Shown here: positions 36,822 to 46,480 of the stretch, piece by piece
Position numbering within the stretch: the first letter of the stretch is position 1
Layout of the letters: each line of letters opens with the position of its first letter
Source of the DNA: Rhizobium sp. NXC24
GTDB taxonomy: Bacteria; Pseudomonadota; Alphaproteobacteria; Rhizobiales; Rhizobiaceae
Direction: 5' to 3'
Length of the DNA: 64,000 nucleotides
Assembly (NCBI RefSeq): GCF_002944315.1
Contig: NZ_CP024311.1
Coordinates: 782,501-846,500, forward strand
Notes under the pieces: generated by a model
Databases searched by the model: none
Told to the model about the DNA's origin: nothing
Seen by the model: the letters and a program-made list of their open reading frames with translations, nothing else
Position numbers and translations under genes: made by a program

Positions 36822-39704
36822 ATGACCGATACCGCTGAAAAGATCGACTATTCGAAAACCCTTTACCTGCCCGAGACCGACTTCCCGATGCGCGCCGGCC
36901 TGCCGCAGAAGGAGCCGGAGCTCGTCAAGCGCTGGCAGGAAATGAACCTCTACAAGAAGCTGCGCGCTTCCGCCGCCGGCCGCGAAAAATTCGTGCTGCA
37001 TGACGGTCCGCCCTATGCCAACGGCAACATCCATATCGGCCACGCGCTGAACAAGATCCTTAAGGACGTCATCACCCGCTCGTTCCAGATGCGCGGCTAT
37101 GATAGCAATTATGTTCCGGGTTGGGACTGCCACGGTCTGCCGATCGAATGGAAGATCGAGGAAAAATACCGCGAGAAGGGCAAGAACAAGGACGAAGTCC
37201 CGGTCAACGAATTCCGCCAGGAATGCCGTGACTTCGCCTCAGGCTGGATCAAGATCCAGTCCGAGGAATTCCGCCGTCTCGGCATCGTCGGTGATTTCGA
37301 CAATCCCTATCTGACGATGAACTTCCACGCCGAATCCCGCATCGCCGGCGAGCTCTTGAAGATCGCCCGCAGCGGTCAGCTCTATCGCGGCTCCAAGCCG
37401 ATCATGTGGTCGGTGGTCGAGCGTACGGCACTGGCGGAAGCCGAAGTCGAATATGCCGATGTCGAGAGCGATACGATCTGGGTGAAGTTCCCGGTCGTCG
37501 AAGGTCCGGCGGCGCTCGCCGATGCCTTCGTCGTCATCTGGACCACGACGCCCTGGACGATCCCCGGCAACCGGGCGATCTCCTATTCGTCGCGGGTTTC
37601 CTACGGCCTGTACGAGGTGACGGAAGCCGCCAATGATTTCGGTCCGCGCCCAGGCGAAAAGCTGATCTTTGCCGACAAGCTTGCCGAGGAATCCTTCGCC
37701 AAGGCGAAGCTGCAGTTCAAGCGCCTGCGCGATGTGACCGCTGATGAGCTTGGTGCGAGCATCTGCGCCCATCCGTTGGCGTCGCTCGGCTACGACTTCA
37801 AGGTTCCGTTGCTCGATGGCGATCATGTGACCGACGATGCCGGTACCGGCTTCGTGCACACCGCCCCAAGCCATGGCCGCGAGGACTTCGACGCCTGGAC
37901 GAGCCATGCCCGCCAGATTGAAGCGCGTGGGATCTCCTCCCGCATCCCGTTCCCGGTCGATGATGCCGGCTTCTACACGGCCGACGCCCCCGGCTTCGAC
38001 GGCGGCCGCGTCATGGACGACAACGGCAAGAAGGGCAATGCCAACGATCTGGTCATCAAGGCACTGATCGAGACGAACACGCTCTTTGCGCGCGGACGGC
38101 TGAAGCATTCCTATCCGCATTCCTGGCGCTCGAAGAAGCCGGTCATCTTCCGCAACACGCCGCAATGGTTCGTCTATATGGACAAGGACCTTGCTGACGG
38201 CACGACGCTGCGTTCGCGCGCCCTGAAAGCGATCGACGATACGCGTTTCGTGCCCGCCGCGGGCCAGAACCGCTTGCGCGCCATGATCGAGCAGCGGCCG
38301 GACTGGGTTCTGTCGCGCCAGCGCGCCTGGGGCGTGCCGATCTGCATCTTCGTCGATGACGAGGGCCAAATCCTGCAAGACGAGGGCGTCGATGCCCGCA
38401 TCCTCGATGCTTTCGAAAAGGAAGGCGCCGATGCCTGGTTCGCCGAAGGCGCGCGCGAGCGCTTCCTCGGCGAAAAGGCCAACGAGCCCTGGACGCAGGT
38501 CATGGACATCCTCGACGTCTGGTTCGACTCGGGCTCGACCCATACCTTCACGCTGGAAGACCGTCCGGACCTGAAATGGCCGGCGGACCTTTATCTGGAA
38601 GGCTCGGACCAGCATCGCGGCTGGTTCCATTCGTCGCTGCTCGAAAGCGCCGCGACGCGCGGCCGCGCGCCTTACGATACCGTTCTTACCCATGGTTTCA
38701 CCATGGACGAGAAGGGCGAGAAGATGTCGAAGTCCAAGGGCAATGTCACCTCGCCGCAGGAGGTGATGAAGGACGCCGGCGCCGACATCCTGCGTCTATG
38801 GGTCATGACGTCGGATTATGCCGAGGATCTGCGCGTCGGCAAGACGATCATCCAGACCAATATTGATGCCTATCGCAAGCTGCGCAACACCATCCGCTGG
38901 ATGCTCGGCACGCTCGCGCATGACAAGGGCGAGGTGATCGCCCGTGCCGAGATGCCGGAGCTCGAGCAGCTCATGCTGCACCGTCTTGCGGAACTCGATG
39001 AGCTCGTGCGCGAAAGCTATGATGCCTTCGACTTCAAGCGGATCGCCCGCGCCCTCATCGATTTCTCGAATGTCGAGCTTTCGGCTTTCTATTTCGATGT
39101 CCGCAAGGATGCGCTTTATTGCGATGCGCCGTCGAGCCTGCGCCGCCGCGCAGCGCTTGCCGTCATCCGCACGATCTTCGATTGCATGGTGACTTGGCTG
39201 GCGCCGATGCTGCCGTTCACGACGGAAGAAGCATGGCTGTCGCGTAATCCACAGGCGGTCTCGGTGCATCTCGAACAGTTCGTCACCGTTCCCGGCGAAT
39301 GGAAGAACGAGGCGCTGGCCGAGAAGTGGAGAAAGATCCGCGCAGTGCGCAGCGTCGTCACCGGAGCTCTCGAAATCGAGCGCAAGGACAAGCGCATCGG
39401 CTCCTCGCTGGAAGCCGCGCCCGTCGTCTATATCGCCGATCCGGAGCTACTGAAGGTGCTGGAAGGACAGGATTTCTCGGAAATCTGCATCACCTCCGAT
39501 ATCGCCATCAATGGCGGCGAAGGCCCCGCCGATGCCTTCCGCCTGGATGATGCCGCCAAGGTAAGTGTCGTGCCGAAGCTGGCCGAAGGCCGCAAGTGCG
39601 CCCGCTCCTGGCGCATCACCACCGATGTCGGTTCCGATCCGGAATATCCCGACGTCTCTGCGCGTGATGCGGCCGCTCTGCGCGAATTGATGGCTGTCAA
39701 CTGA
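36822..39704 (+). CDS. ileS: Isoleucine-tRNA ligase
   Basis: Charges tRNA-Ile; class I synthetase. The 960 residues show the signature HIGH at 71-74 and KMSKS at 634-638, the editing (CP1) domain between them with [14 protein letters not shown], and a C-terminal anticodon domain. There is no C-terminal zinc finger. Length is normal for rhizobia. The ATG at 36822 follows about 100 bp of leader after the ribF terminator. Confidence 0.97.
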   Translation: MTDTAEKIDYSKTLYLPETDFPMRAGLPQKEPELVKRWQEMNLYKKLRASAAGREKFVLHDGPPYANGNIHIGHALNKILKDVITRSFQMRGYDSNYVPGWDCHGLPIEWKIEEKYREKGKNKDEVPVNEFRQECRDFASGWIKIQSEEFRRLGIVGDFDNPYLTMNFHAESRIAGELLKIARSGQLYRGSKPIMWSVVERTALAEAEVEYADVESDTIWVKFPVVEGPAALADAFVVIWTTTPWTIPGNRAISYSSRVSYGLYEVTEAANDFGPRPGEKLIFADKLAEESFAKAKLQFKRLRDVTADELGASICAHPLASLGYDFKVPLLDGDHVTDDAGTGFVHTAPSHGREDFDAWTSHARQIEARGISSRIPFPVDDAGFYTADAPGFDGGRVMDDNGKKGNANDLVIKALIETNTLFARGRLKHSYPHSWRSKKPVIFRNTPQWFVYMDKDLADGTTLRSRALKAIDDTRFVPAAGQNRLRAMIEQRPDWVLSRQRAWGVPICIFVDDEGQILQDEGVDARILDAFEKEGADAWFAEGARERFLGEKANEPWTQVMDILDVWFDSGSTHTFTLEDRPDLKWPADLYLEGSDQHRGWFHSSLLESAATRGRAPYDTVLTHGFTMDEKGEKMSKSKGNVTSPQEVMKDAGADILRLWVMTSDYAEDLRVGKTIIQTNIDAYRKLRNTIRWMLGTLAHDKGEVIARAEMPELEQLMLHRLAELDELVRESYDAFDFKRIARALIDFSNVELSAFYFDVRKDALYCDAPSSLRRRAALAVIRTIFDCMVTWLAPMLPFTTEEAWLSRNPQAVSVHLEQFVTVPGEWKNEALAEKWRKIRAVRSVVTGALEIERKDKRIGSSLEAAPVVYIADPELLKVLEGQDFSEICITSDIAINGGEGPADAFRLDDAAKVSVVPKLAEGRKCARSWRITTDVGSDPEYPDVSARDAAALRELMAVN

Positions 39705-39710
39705 AGAAAA

Positions 39711-39748
39711 TTACCGGGTGAATTGCCTTTGAGGCGTTCATCCGGTAA
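39711..39748. other. Large hairpin after ileS
   Basis: TTACCGGGTGAA (39711-39722) pairs with TTCATCCGGTAA (39737-39748) at 11 of 12 positions plus one G-U, and the loop holds a smaller GCCT/AGGC stem. No T run follows on the plus strand. It may stabilise the ileS transcript 3' end or attenuate the lipoprotein gene. Confidence 0.6.
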
Positions 39749-39838
39749 AAGCTGCCTGAAAATGGCCCGATTTTTGCGGCAGTTGCCGTGAAATGGGGTT
39801 CTGCGATAGTTGCACCGGCGTAGCTGGGAAGGGTATTC

Positions 39839-40474
39839 ATGAGAGCGATACATAGGATTCGTGTCGGCGTCAGCTTGGCGGCACTCGTGATTGGCTGCGG
39901 TCTGATGTCCGGCTGCATGAGCGGCCCGCGCTACGGCACGGACAAGACCGCCGGCGAACAGCTCTTCGATGATATCAGCGACATCGCATCCGTTTCGGCG
40001 GCCACGCCGAAGGACAAGGGCGTAAAATATCCGAACCGCCCGGGCCTGGTGCTTCCGGCCCAGAACGACAGGGAAAACCTGACCTCGCCGCAGCAGTCGC
40101 TGGCCAGCAAGGATAATCCGGCCTGGCTGGAATCGCCGGAAGATTCGCGCAAGCGCCTGGCGGAGGAAGCCGATCAGAACAAGAACAATGTTAACTATCG
40201 CTCTCCGCTCGCTCAGGCCGACAGTGGCCGCAACCGCGTGAGCGAAGCGCAGCAGACCGCCGCCTATCGGGCCGCGCGCCAGGATCAGGACGGCACCTAT
40301 ATCGATCAGCGCCGCTACCTGATCGATCCGCCGCAGCAATACCGCCAGGTCTCCGACGAGGCTGCTCTCAACGATCTCGGCACCCCCGAGAGCAAGAAGG
40401 AAAAGCAGCGCAAGAAGGACGCCGAGGCCGCTCAGCAGTCCAGCAACAGCAGTTGGTGGAAGCCTTTCCAATAA
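39839..40474 (+). CDS. Outer-membrane-type lipoprotein of unknown function
   Basis: A 211-residue exported lipoprotein. The basic N-terminus and hydrophobic core lead to two possible lipobox Cys residues, Cys20 (VIGC) and Cys26 (MSGC). The mature part is polar and poorly conserved in look: EQLFDDISDIASV, a run rich in Asn, Gln and Arg, a KKEKQRKKDAEA coiled-like stretch, and a WWKPFQ end. I recognise no family beyond generic rhizobial lipoproteins after ileS. A terminator follows. Confidence 0.8.
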   Translation: MRAIHRIRVGVSLAALVIGCGLMSGCMSGPRYGTDKTAGEQLFDDISDIASVSAATPKDKGVKYPNRPGLVLPAQNDRENLTSPQQSLASKDNPAWLESPEDSRKRLAEEADQNKNNVNYRSPLAQADSGRNRVSEAQQTAAYRAARQDQDGTYIDQRRYLIDPPQQYRQVSDEAALNDLGTPESKKEKQRKKDAEAAQQSSNSSWWKPFQ

Positions 40475-40487
40475 GTCTTTCTAGCTG

Positions 40488-40514
40488 AAGCGGCGGTTAA
40501 ATCAGCCGCTTTTT
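40488..40514 (+). terminator. Terminator of the lipoprotein gene
   Basis: AAGCGGC (40488-40494) pairs with GCCGCTT (40505-40511), and the T run spans 40510-40514. Its last bases overlap the tadA stop codon on the other strand. Confidence 0.85.
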
Positions 40515-40971
40515 AGTCTTCCACGCGTTTTTGTTGGAAGAATTCCCTGAGAATATCGGCCGCATCCCGCTCGGCCATGCCCGAATAGACTTCCGGCGCG
40601 TGATGACAGGTTGGCTGGCGATAGAAGCGCACGCCGTTGTCGACGCCGCCGCCTTTCGGATCTTCCGCGCCGTAATAAAGGCGGCGGATGCGGGCAAACG
40701 AGATGGCGGCCGCGCACATGGTACACGGCTCCAGCGTTACATAGAGATCTGCACCCGTCAGCCGCTCTTGGCCGAGTGCCTCGCAGGCCATGCGGATCAC
40801 GGCGATTTCGGCATGCGCGGTGACGTCGTTGAGCTCTCGGGTGCGGTTGCCGGCCTTGGCGACAACGGCATTGTCGACCACGAGGACGGCTCCGATAGGC
40901 ACTTCACCGCGCGCGCCGGCGCTTCGCGCTTCGGCGAGCGCCAGCTCCATGAAGTGATTTGTATTCACCAT
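40513..40971 (-). CDS. tadA: tRNA adenosine(34) deaminase
   Basis: Converts A34 to inosine in tRNA-Arg(ACG) so that it can read three codons. The 152-residue protein has the zinc deaminase signature: HAEIAVI with His53 and Glu55, and PCTMC with Cys83 and Cys86. Length is usual. It is divergent from the pseudouridine synthase gene, with 72 bp between starts, and converges on the lipoprotein gene's terminator. Confidence 0.95.
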   Translation of the reverse strand: MVNTNHFMELALAEARSAGARGEVPIGAVLVVDNAVVAKAGNRTRELNDVTAHAEIAVIRMACEALGQERLTGADLYVTLEPCTMCAAAISFARIRRLYYGAEDPKGGGVDNGVRFYRQPTCHHAPEVYSGMAERDAADILREFFQQKRVED

Positions 40972-41043
40972 TTAAGATTTTCCACTTAACCGCGGGGGCG
41001 TGACCTGATAGGAACACGCCTTAAAAATTCAGGCAAACAACAA

Positions 41044-43059
41044 ATGACAATGAATGACAAGCCCAAGCGGCCTGGGTCCAAACCCTTTACCCGCGACAAG
41101 CAGACGAAGACGCGCGATGACGCCAAGCCGACGAAGGCTGTGTCCGCCAAAGTGGCGGCAGAGGCAGAAGGCGGGGATGGAAAAGCGGAACGCATTTCCA
41201 AGGTAATGGCGCGCGCCGGCGTGGCGTCGCGCCGTGACATCGAGCGCATGATCATGGACGGCCGTGTGAAGCTGAACGGCGTGCTGCTGGATACGCCGGT
41301 GGTCAACGTGACGCTCGCCGACAAGATCGAAGTTGATGGCGTGCCGATCCGCGGCATCGAGCGCACGCGCCTGTGGCTCTATCACAAGCCGGCGGGCCTC
41401 GTGACCACCAATGCCGATCCGGAAGGACGTCCGACCGTCTTCGACAACCTGCCGGAAGAGCTGCCGCGCGTCATGTCGATCGGCCGCCTCGACATCAACA
41501 CCGAAGGCCTGCTGCTGCTGACCAACGACGGCGGCCTTGCCCGCGTGCTGGAACTGCCGACCACCGGCTGGTTGCGTCGCTATCGCGTGCGCGCCCACGG
41601 CGAGATCGATCAGGAAGCGCTGGACAAGCTGCGGGAAGGCATCGCCGTCGACGGCGTGCTCTACGGCTCGATCGAGGCGACGCTCGACCGCACGCAAGGG
41701 TCCAACGTCTGGATCACGATGGGCTTGCGCGAAGGCAAGAACCGCGAAATCAAGAATGTGCTCGGCGCGCTCGGCCTCGAGGTCAACCGCCTGATCCGTA
41801 TCTCCTACGGCCCTTTCCAGCTCGGCGAGCTTCCGGAAGGCCGGGTGTTGGAAGTGCGTGGCCGCACGCTGCGCGATCAGCTCGGTCCCCGCCTGGTGGA
41901 AGACGCCAAGGCGAATTTCGACGCGCCGCTTTACAATAGCTCGGCCGTTGCCGCCGAGGATGAGCCGGAGGCGAAGCCTGCTCGCGCGGCCAAGGAAGAG
42001 CGCCCGCGTCGCGAGCGCCCCGAGGATAAGCGCGAGCGCGCCCTGAGCCGTCTCGACACCAAGCGCGATGACCGCCGGGATGAGGGGCGCCGCGAAGCCG
42101 GCCACAAGGACGACGACCGGCCGAAGCGCCAGCCGCTGGGTCCGCGTCGGAGCGCGAATGTCTGGATGGCGCCTGGTGCCCGTCCGCTCGGCGAAAAGGC
42201 TGCTGCAAAGGCTGCCAAGAATGCAAGGACCGCCGCAAAGCGCGGCGAAGTGGAACGCCCGCAGCGTAGCGGCTTCGATCGCCCGGACGAAGGCCCACGC
42301 GTTCGGATCAACCGCGTCGACGAGGGGGATGGCGAGTGGATCCGTTCGAGCGAGGTCGCACCACGCAAGTCGCGCGACGACGAGGGCTTTGATCGCAAGC
42401 GCTCCCGGGATGACCGAACCTTTGGTGATCGTCCCCGAGGTGATCGGCCGCAGGGCGACCGTCCCGCCCGCGGGGATCGTTCGTTTGGCGACCGTCCTCG
42501 CGGCGAGCGCCCGTTTAGCGATCGTCCGCGCGGTGAACGCGGCTCGCGTCCCGAGGGCGGTGATCGCCCCCGTACGAAATCCTTCCAGGGAGAAGGCCGT
42601 TCCGAACGCTCCTTCGGAGATCGTCCGCCCCGTGGAGAGCGTTCTTTCGGCGACAAACCGCGTGGCGATCGTCCATATGGCGATAAACCCCGCGGCGACC
42701 GGCGGCCGCGTGCTGAGGGAGACGAGCGTCCGCGGGCCAAGTCTTTCGGCGGCGAACAGCGCTCCGAACGTCCTCGCGGCGATCGCCCGCCGCGTGGTGA
42801 TCGGCCCACGCGCGGTGATCGGCCCATGGGTGACCGTCCGCAGGGCGAGCGTTCCTACGGGGACCGGCCGGCCGGCAAGCCCTTCGGCAAGAAGCCGGGC
42901 GGCGGCAAGTCCTTTGGCGGCAAACCGGGTGGAAAAGGCGGCTCGCGCGGCTTTGGCGGTAAACCCGGTGGCACAGGCCGTCCGTCTGGCGGCCCGGGTC
43001 GCGGCGGTCCCGGTCGTGGCGGCCCCGGCAGGGGTGGCCCCAAGGGCGGAAGAGGTTGA
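41044..43059 (+). CDS. RluB-type pseudouridine synthase with a long repetitive tail
   Basis: The folded part, residues about 1-297, is a RsuA/RluB-family pseudouridine synthase: an S4 RNA-binding domain (RISKVMARAGVASRRDIERM, GVLLD) and the catalytic core with GRLDINTEGLLLLTNDGG, whose Asp is the catalytic one. It should modify 23S rRNA. Residues about 298-671 form a low-complexity tail rich in Arg, Gly, Asp and Glu, made of repeats such as GDRPRGERPF and SFGDRPRG, ending in GGPGRGG units. Such tails occur in alphaproteobacterial homologues, but this is long. No clear ribosome-binding site precedes the ATG at 41044. rsmD follows by 6 bp. Confidence 0.9.
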   Translation: MTMNDKPKRPGSKPFTRDKQTKTRDDAKPTKAVSAKVAAEAEGGDGKAERISKVMARAGVASRRDIERMIMDGRVKLNGVLLDTPVVNVTLADKIEVDGVPIRGIERTRLWLYHKPAGLVTTNADPEGRPTVFDNLPEELPRVMSIGRLDINTEGLLLLTNDGGLARVLELPTTGWLRRYRVRAHGEIDQEALDKLREGIAVDGVLYGSIEATLDRTQGSNVWITMGLREGKNREIKNVLGALGLEVNRLIRISYGPFQLGELPEGRVLEVRGRTLRDQLGPRLVEDAKANFDAPLYNSSAVAAEDEPEAKPARAAKEERPRRERPEDKRERALSRLDTKRDDRRDEGRREAGHKDDDRPKRQPLGPRRSANVWMAPGARPLGEKAAAKAAKNARTAAKRGEVERPQRSGFDRPDEGPRVRINRVDEGDGEWIRSSEVAPRKSRDDEGFDRKRSRDDRTFGDRPRGDRPQGDRPARGDRSFGDRPRGERPFSDRPRGERGSRPEGGDRPRTKSFQGEGRSERSFGDRPPRGERSFGDKPRGDRPYGDKPRGDRRPRAEGDERPRAKSFGGEQRSERPRGDRPPRGDRPTRGDRPMGDRPQGERSYGDRPAGKPFGKKPGGGKSFGGKPGGKGGSRGFGGKPGGTGRPSGGPGRGGPGRGGPGRGGPKGGRG

Positions 43060-43065
43060 CGCGCG

Positions 43066-43632
43066 GTGCGGATCGTCGGCGGTGAATTTCGCGGTCGGTC
43101 GCTTGCGGTGCCGAAGTCGAACGACATTCGTCCGACGGCGGACCGCACGCGCGAGAGCCTTTTCAATATCTTGAGCCATGCCTATCCCGAGGCCATCGAT
43201 GGCACGCGGATGATGGATGTCTTTGCCGGCACCGGCGCGGTCGGGCTCGAAGCCGCTTCGCGCGGTTGCCGCCATGTGCTTTTCGTCGAAAGCAGCGTCG
43301 AAGGCCGTGGCCTGCTTTGGGAAAATATCGACGCGCTTGGCCTGCACGGCCGCACGCGCATGCTGCGGCGGGACGCCACCGATCTCGGCAGCGTCGGCAA
43401 TCTGGAGCCTTTCGATTTTCTCTTCGCCGACCCGCCCTATGGCAAGGGTCTGGGCGAGAAGGCCTTCGCCGCTGCCGCTGCCGGCGGCTGGCTGGTACCG
43501 GGAGCCTTGGCAATCCTCGAGGAACGCGCCGACGTCACGGTTTCCGTCGCGCCGGATTTTCTCTTCCTGGAAGAGCGGACCTTCGGCGACAGCAAGATGC
43601 ATTTCTTCCGTTATCAGCCTCGACAGGCCTAG
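43066..43632 (+). CDS. rsmD: 16S rRNA m2G966 methyltransferase
   Basis: Methylates G966 in 16S rRNA. The 188-residue protein is a class I SAM methyltransferase: RPTADRTRESLFNIL near residue 23, SAM loop DVFAGTGAVGLEA, and the catalytic DPPYGKG (the NPPY-type motif). It starts with GTG at 43066, which gives MRIVGGEFRGR, the family N-terminus. It lies 6 bp after the pseudouridine synthase, a common pairing of two rRNA modification genes. Confidence 0.94.
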   Translation: MRIVGGEFRGRSLAVPKSNDIRPTADRTRESLFNILSHAYPEAIDGTRMMDVFAGTGAVGLEAASRGCRHVLFVESSVEGRGLLWENIDALGLHGRTRMLRRDATDLGSVGNLEPFDFLFADPPYGKGLGEKAFAAAAAGGWLVPGALAILEERADVTVSVAPDFLFLEERTFGDSKMHFFRYQPRQA

Positions 43633-43650
43633 TGGCGGAAGGAGAGGATC

Positions 43651-44517
43651 ATGGGCGACTATGCCGATTTTGTTGGGAGCGATTATACGCTCGCGACATC
43701 CAGCACGCCGAGCGTCGCGGTCGCCTTTGGCTGCGGCGGTGCCCGTGGCCTTGCCCATATTCATATCATCGAGGCGCTAGATGAACTCGGCATCCGACCG
43801 GTCGCGATCGCCGGCGCCTCTATCGGCTCGATCATGGGCGCTGCCATGGCGGCTGGCATGAGCGGTGCGGAAATCCGCGACTATACGCTCGCCACGGTGG
43901 GCAACCGCCCGGCTGTGCTGAACAAGATGTGGAGTCTGCGGCCCCCGAACATGCGTAGCTTCCGGATCGGCCAGTTCAATCTCGAACGCATCCTGCGCGC
44001 TTTCTTGCCTTCAACCTTTCCGGAAGATTTCTCCGAGCTGCATATCCCGCTAAAGGTGGTGACGACGGATTATTATGATCAGACCGAGGTGGTGACCGAA
44101 AAAGGCGAGCTTTTCCCGGTCCTGGCTGCCTCCGCCGCCATTCCCGCCGTCTTCATGCCGGTCAAGGTCGGCGACCGCGTCATGATCGATGGCGGCATCA
44201 TGAATCCGGTGCCCTACGAGCATCTGGCCGGACTTGCCGACATCATCATCGGCATCGACGTTGTAGGCGGGCCGGATGGCGACGGCACCCATATTCCGAA
44301 CCGTATCGAGAGCCTGTTCGGTGCCGGGCAACTGACGATGCAGTCCAATATCGCGCTGAAGCTGCGGCTGCTTTCACCGCAGATATTCCTGCGCCCGCCA
44401 ATCGGCCGCACCGGCGTGCTCGATTTTTTGAAGGCCCGCGATATCCTCGCCATGTCCGCCAGCGTCAAGGAAGAGCTCAAATTCGCCCTCGATCGGGTGA
44501 TCACTGCAAAGAACTAA
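43651..44517 (+). CDS. Patatin-like phospholipase (RssA-like)
   Basis: A 288-residue patatin-family serine lipid hydrolase, soluble or membrane-associated. The oxyanion-hole motif GCGGARG begins at residue 27, the nucleophile elbow is GASIG with Ser57, and the catalytic Asp is Asp180 in MIDGGIMNP. Close to the E. coli RssA/YchK type. It is 18 bp after rsmD and its last 4 bases overlap the convergent antiporter gene. The lipid substrate is unknown. Confidence 0.92.
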   Translation: MGDYADFVGSDYTLATSSTPSVAVAFGCGGARGLAHIHIIEALDELGIRPVAIAGASIGSIMGAAMAAGMSGAEIRDYTLATVGNRPAVLNKMWSLRPPNMRSFRIGQFNLERILRAFLPSTFPEDFSELHIPLKVVTTDYYDQTEVVTEKGELFPVLAASAAIPAVFMPVKVGDRVMIDGGIMNPVPYEHLAGLADIIIGIDVVGGPDGDGTHIPNRIESLFGAGQLTMQSNIALKLRLLSPQIFLRPPIGRTGVLDFLKARDILAMSASVKEELKFALDRVITAKN

Positions 44518-46331
44518 GCTCGTTCCGGCTCCTCCGCCGGCATGGAGAGATCGTCGTCGTCGCTGAAAACATCGGCGCTGCGTTTTGGTTTGACCAGCGG
44601 TTCCGGCCTGACCGGCCGTGAATAGAGCATGTCGCGCCCGGCCTGCAATCCTTCGCTGACCTGCAGCACCAGCCGCTGTTCGTCACGCTTGCGGATATCC
44701 TCACCGATCTCGAAGGCGTCGGCTTCGCTGACACCGAGGGCTTCCAGCGTGCGGCGGCCGAAGAGCAGGCCGGATTCCAGCGTTTCGCGCAGCTCGAAAT
44801 CGACGCCCTTGTTGCGCAGCGCGATCGAGTGAATACGGTCGTAGGAACGGACGAAGATGCGGGCATGCGGATAATCCGTCTGCACGAGTTCGACGATCTT
44901 GTCGGTGATTTCGCGCTGATGCGTGCTGACGACGACCAGCTTGGCGCGGTCGATGCCGGCCGAACGCAACACGTCCTTGCGGGTGCCGTCGCCGAAATAG
45001 ATGCGGAAGCCGAAGTTGGAGGCCTGGCGGATGCGATCGGCGGAAAAGTCGATGACGGTGACATCGCGGCCGCCGGCCAGCAGGATCTGCGCGGCGATTT
45101 GGCCGAAACGCGAGAAGCCGATCATCAGCACGTCGGAGCCGGCACCCTCGAAATCCTCGTCCAGCTCCTCATGCCCATCGCCGGTCAGCATGCGCTTCGA
45201 AAGCGCTGCACCGAGCGGCGTCAGCGCCATGGAGAGCGTTACGATCGCGATTAGCAATGAGGCCGTGCTGGCGGAGAAGAGCCCGCCGCCAACGCTGGCT
45301 GCACTAAACAGCACGAAACCGAATTCACCCCCCTGGGGAAGCAGGCAGGCGATGCGGATGGCATCGTCATGCGACGAACCGGTCACACGGCAGAGCGCAT
45401 AGATGATCACGCCCTTGATGACCATGACGACCGGCACGGCAAGCACGATCAGCGCCCAATTGTCGGCGATGACATCCAGTTTGAGCGACAGGCCGACGGC
45501 GATGAAGAAGATGGCGAGCAGCACGCCGCGGAAAGGCTCGATATCGGCCTCCAGCTCATGGCGATAGGAGGATTCGGCGAGCATCACGCCGGAGAGAAAG
45601 GCCCCCATCGCCATGGAGAGGCCGGCAAGCTGCATCAGCGTCGCCGATCCCATGACGACGAGCAGGGCGGCGGCAATCATCGCCTCGCGTGCGCCGGTGC
45701 GGGCAATGACCTGGAACAGCGGCGTCAGCAGGTAACGTCCGGCAATGATCATTGCCGCGACGGCGCCGACGGCGATGGCAAGGTCCAGGACCGGATTGGA
45801 AGCCTGCGTCGGCCCGCCAAGAACAGTGACCAGGGCAAGCAGCGGCACGATCGCCAGATCCTGCAGCAACAGCATGGAAAAGGAACGCTGGCCGTATTTG
45901 GTGTTGACGTCGCCTTCCTGCTCGAGGATCTGCATGGCAAAGGCCGTGGAGGAGAGCGCCAAGCCGAAGCCGACGATGATGCTGCCGCGCCAGCCGGCAA
46001 TGTGAGCGAGATAAGCGGCGAGCGTCAGCGCCAGTCCGCTCAGGACCACCTGCGCCGTGCCGAGGCCAAAAATGTCGCGCCGCATCTGCCACAGGCGCGA
46101 TGGTTTCAACTCCAGGCCGATGATGAACAGTAGGAAGACGACGCCGAGTTCGGCGACGGCAAACACGGATTCGCCATCGCCGATGCCGTGCAGCACTGGC
46201 CCGATGACGACGCCGGCGGCGAGATAGCCGAGTACGGTGCCAAGCCCCAATTTCTTGAAGATCGGCGCCGTGACGACGGCGCCTCCGAGCAGCATCAGGG
46301 TTTCGGTAAAGAGGGCATTCGGCGCGGACAT
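44514..46331 (-). CDS. CPA2-family cation/H+ antiporter (KefB/KefC-like)
   Basis: A 605-residue inner-membrane antiporter. The N-terminal 380 residues hold about twelve hydrophobic segments of the Na+/H+ exchanger fold, with ELGVVFLLFIIGLELKPSRLW as a signature. Residues about 395-520 form an RCK/TrkA-N NAD-binding domain (VLMIGFSRFGQIAAQILL). This layout matches KefB/KefC, glutathione-gated K+ efflux systems, but the ion is not proven. The end overlaps the patatin gene by 4 bp, convergently. Confidence 0.9.
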   Translation of the reverse strand: MSAPNALFTETLMLLGGAVVTAPIFKKLGLGTVLGYLAAGVVIGPVLHGIGDGESVFAVAELGVVFLLFIIGLELKPSRLWQMRRDIFGLGTAQVVLSGLALTLAAYLAHIAGWRGSIIVGFGLALSSTAFAMQILEQEGDVNTKYGQRSFSMLLLQDLAIVPLLALVTVLGGPTQASNPVLDLAIAVGAVAAMIIAGRYLLTPLFQVIARTGAREAMIAAALLVVMGSATLMQLAGLSMAMGAFLSGVMLAESSYRHELEADIEPFRGVLLAIFFIAVGLSLKLDVIADNWALIVLAVPVVMVIKGVIIYALCRVTGSSHDDAIRIACLLPQGGEFGFVLFSAASVGGGLFSASTASLLIAIVTLSMALTPLGAALSKRMLTGDGHEELDEDFEGAGSDVLMIGFSRFGQIAAQILLAGGRDVTVIDFSADRIRQASNFGFRIYFGDGTRKDVLRSAGIDRAKLVVVSTHQREITDKIVELVQTDYPHARIFVRSYDRIHSIALRNKGVDFELRETLESGLLFGRRTLEALGVSEADAFEIGEDIRKRDEQRLVLQVSEGLQAGRDMLYSRPVRPEPLVKPKRSADVFSDDDDLSMPAEEPERA

Positions 46332-46480
46332 CGTCTGTTTCTTCCTGTGGGCAGGCGGTGTTGCAGCGCATAGTCATCAGAAACAACCATGCGTGAAGAC
46401 ATTCGGACAAGAATCGGCGTGGCCGCCCTTGATGCTTTATGTAGTGCACAATAAATGGAACGCGAAGGAAAGGCCAAATC

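Noticed and set aside
37239..38693. 484-codon minus-strand frame opposite ileS
   Set aside because: ileS is unmistakable here; the opposite frame lacks any motif.
41029..43764. 911-codon minus-strand frame opposite the pseudouridine synthase and rsmD
   Set aside because: Results from the GC-rich repeats of the synthase tail; the encoded Ala/Thr/Arg repeats have no family and the frame spans two real genes.
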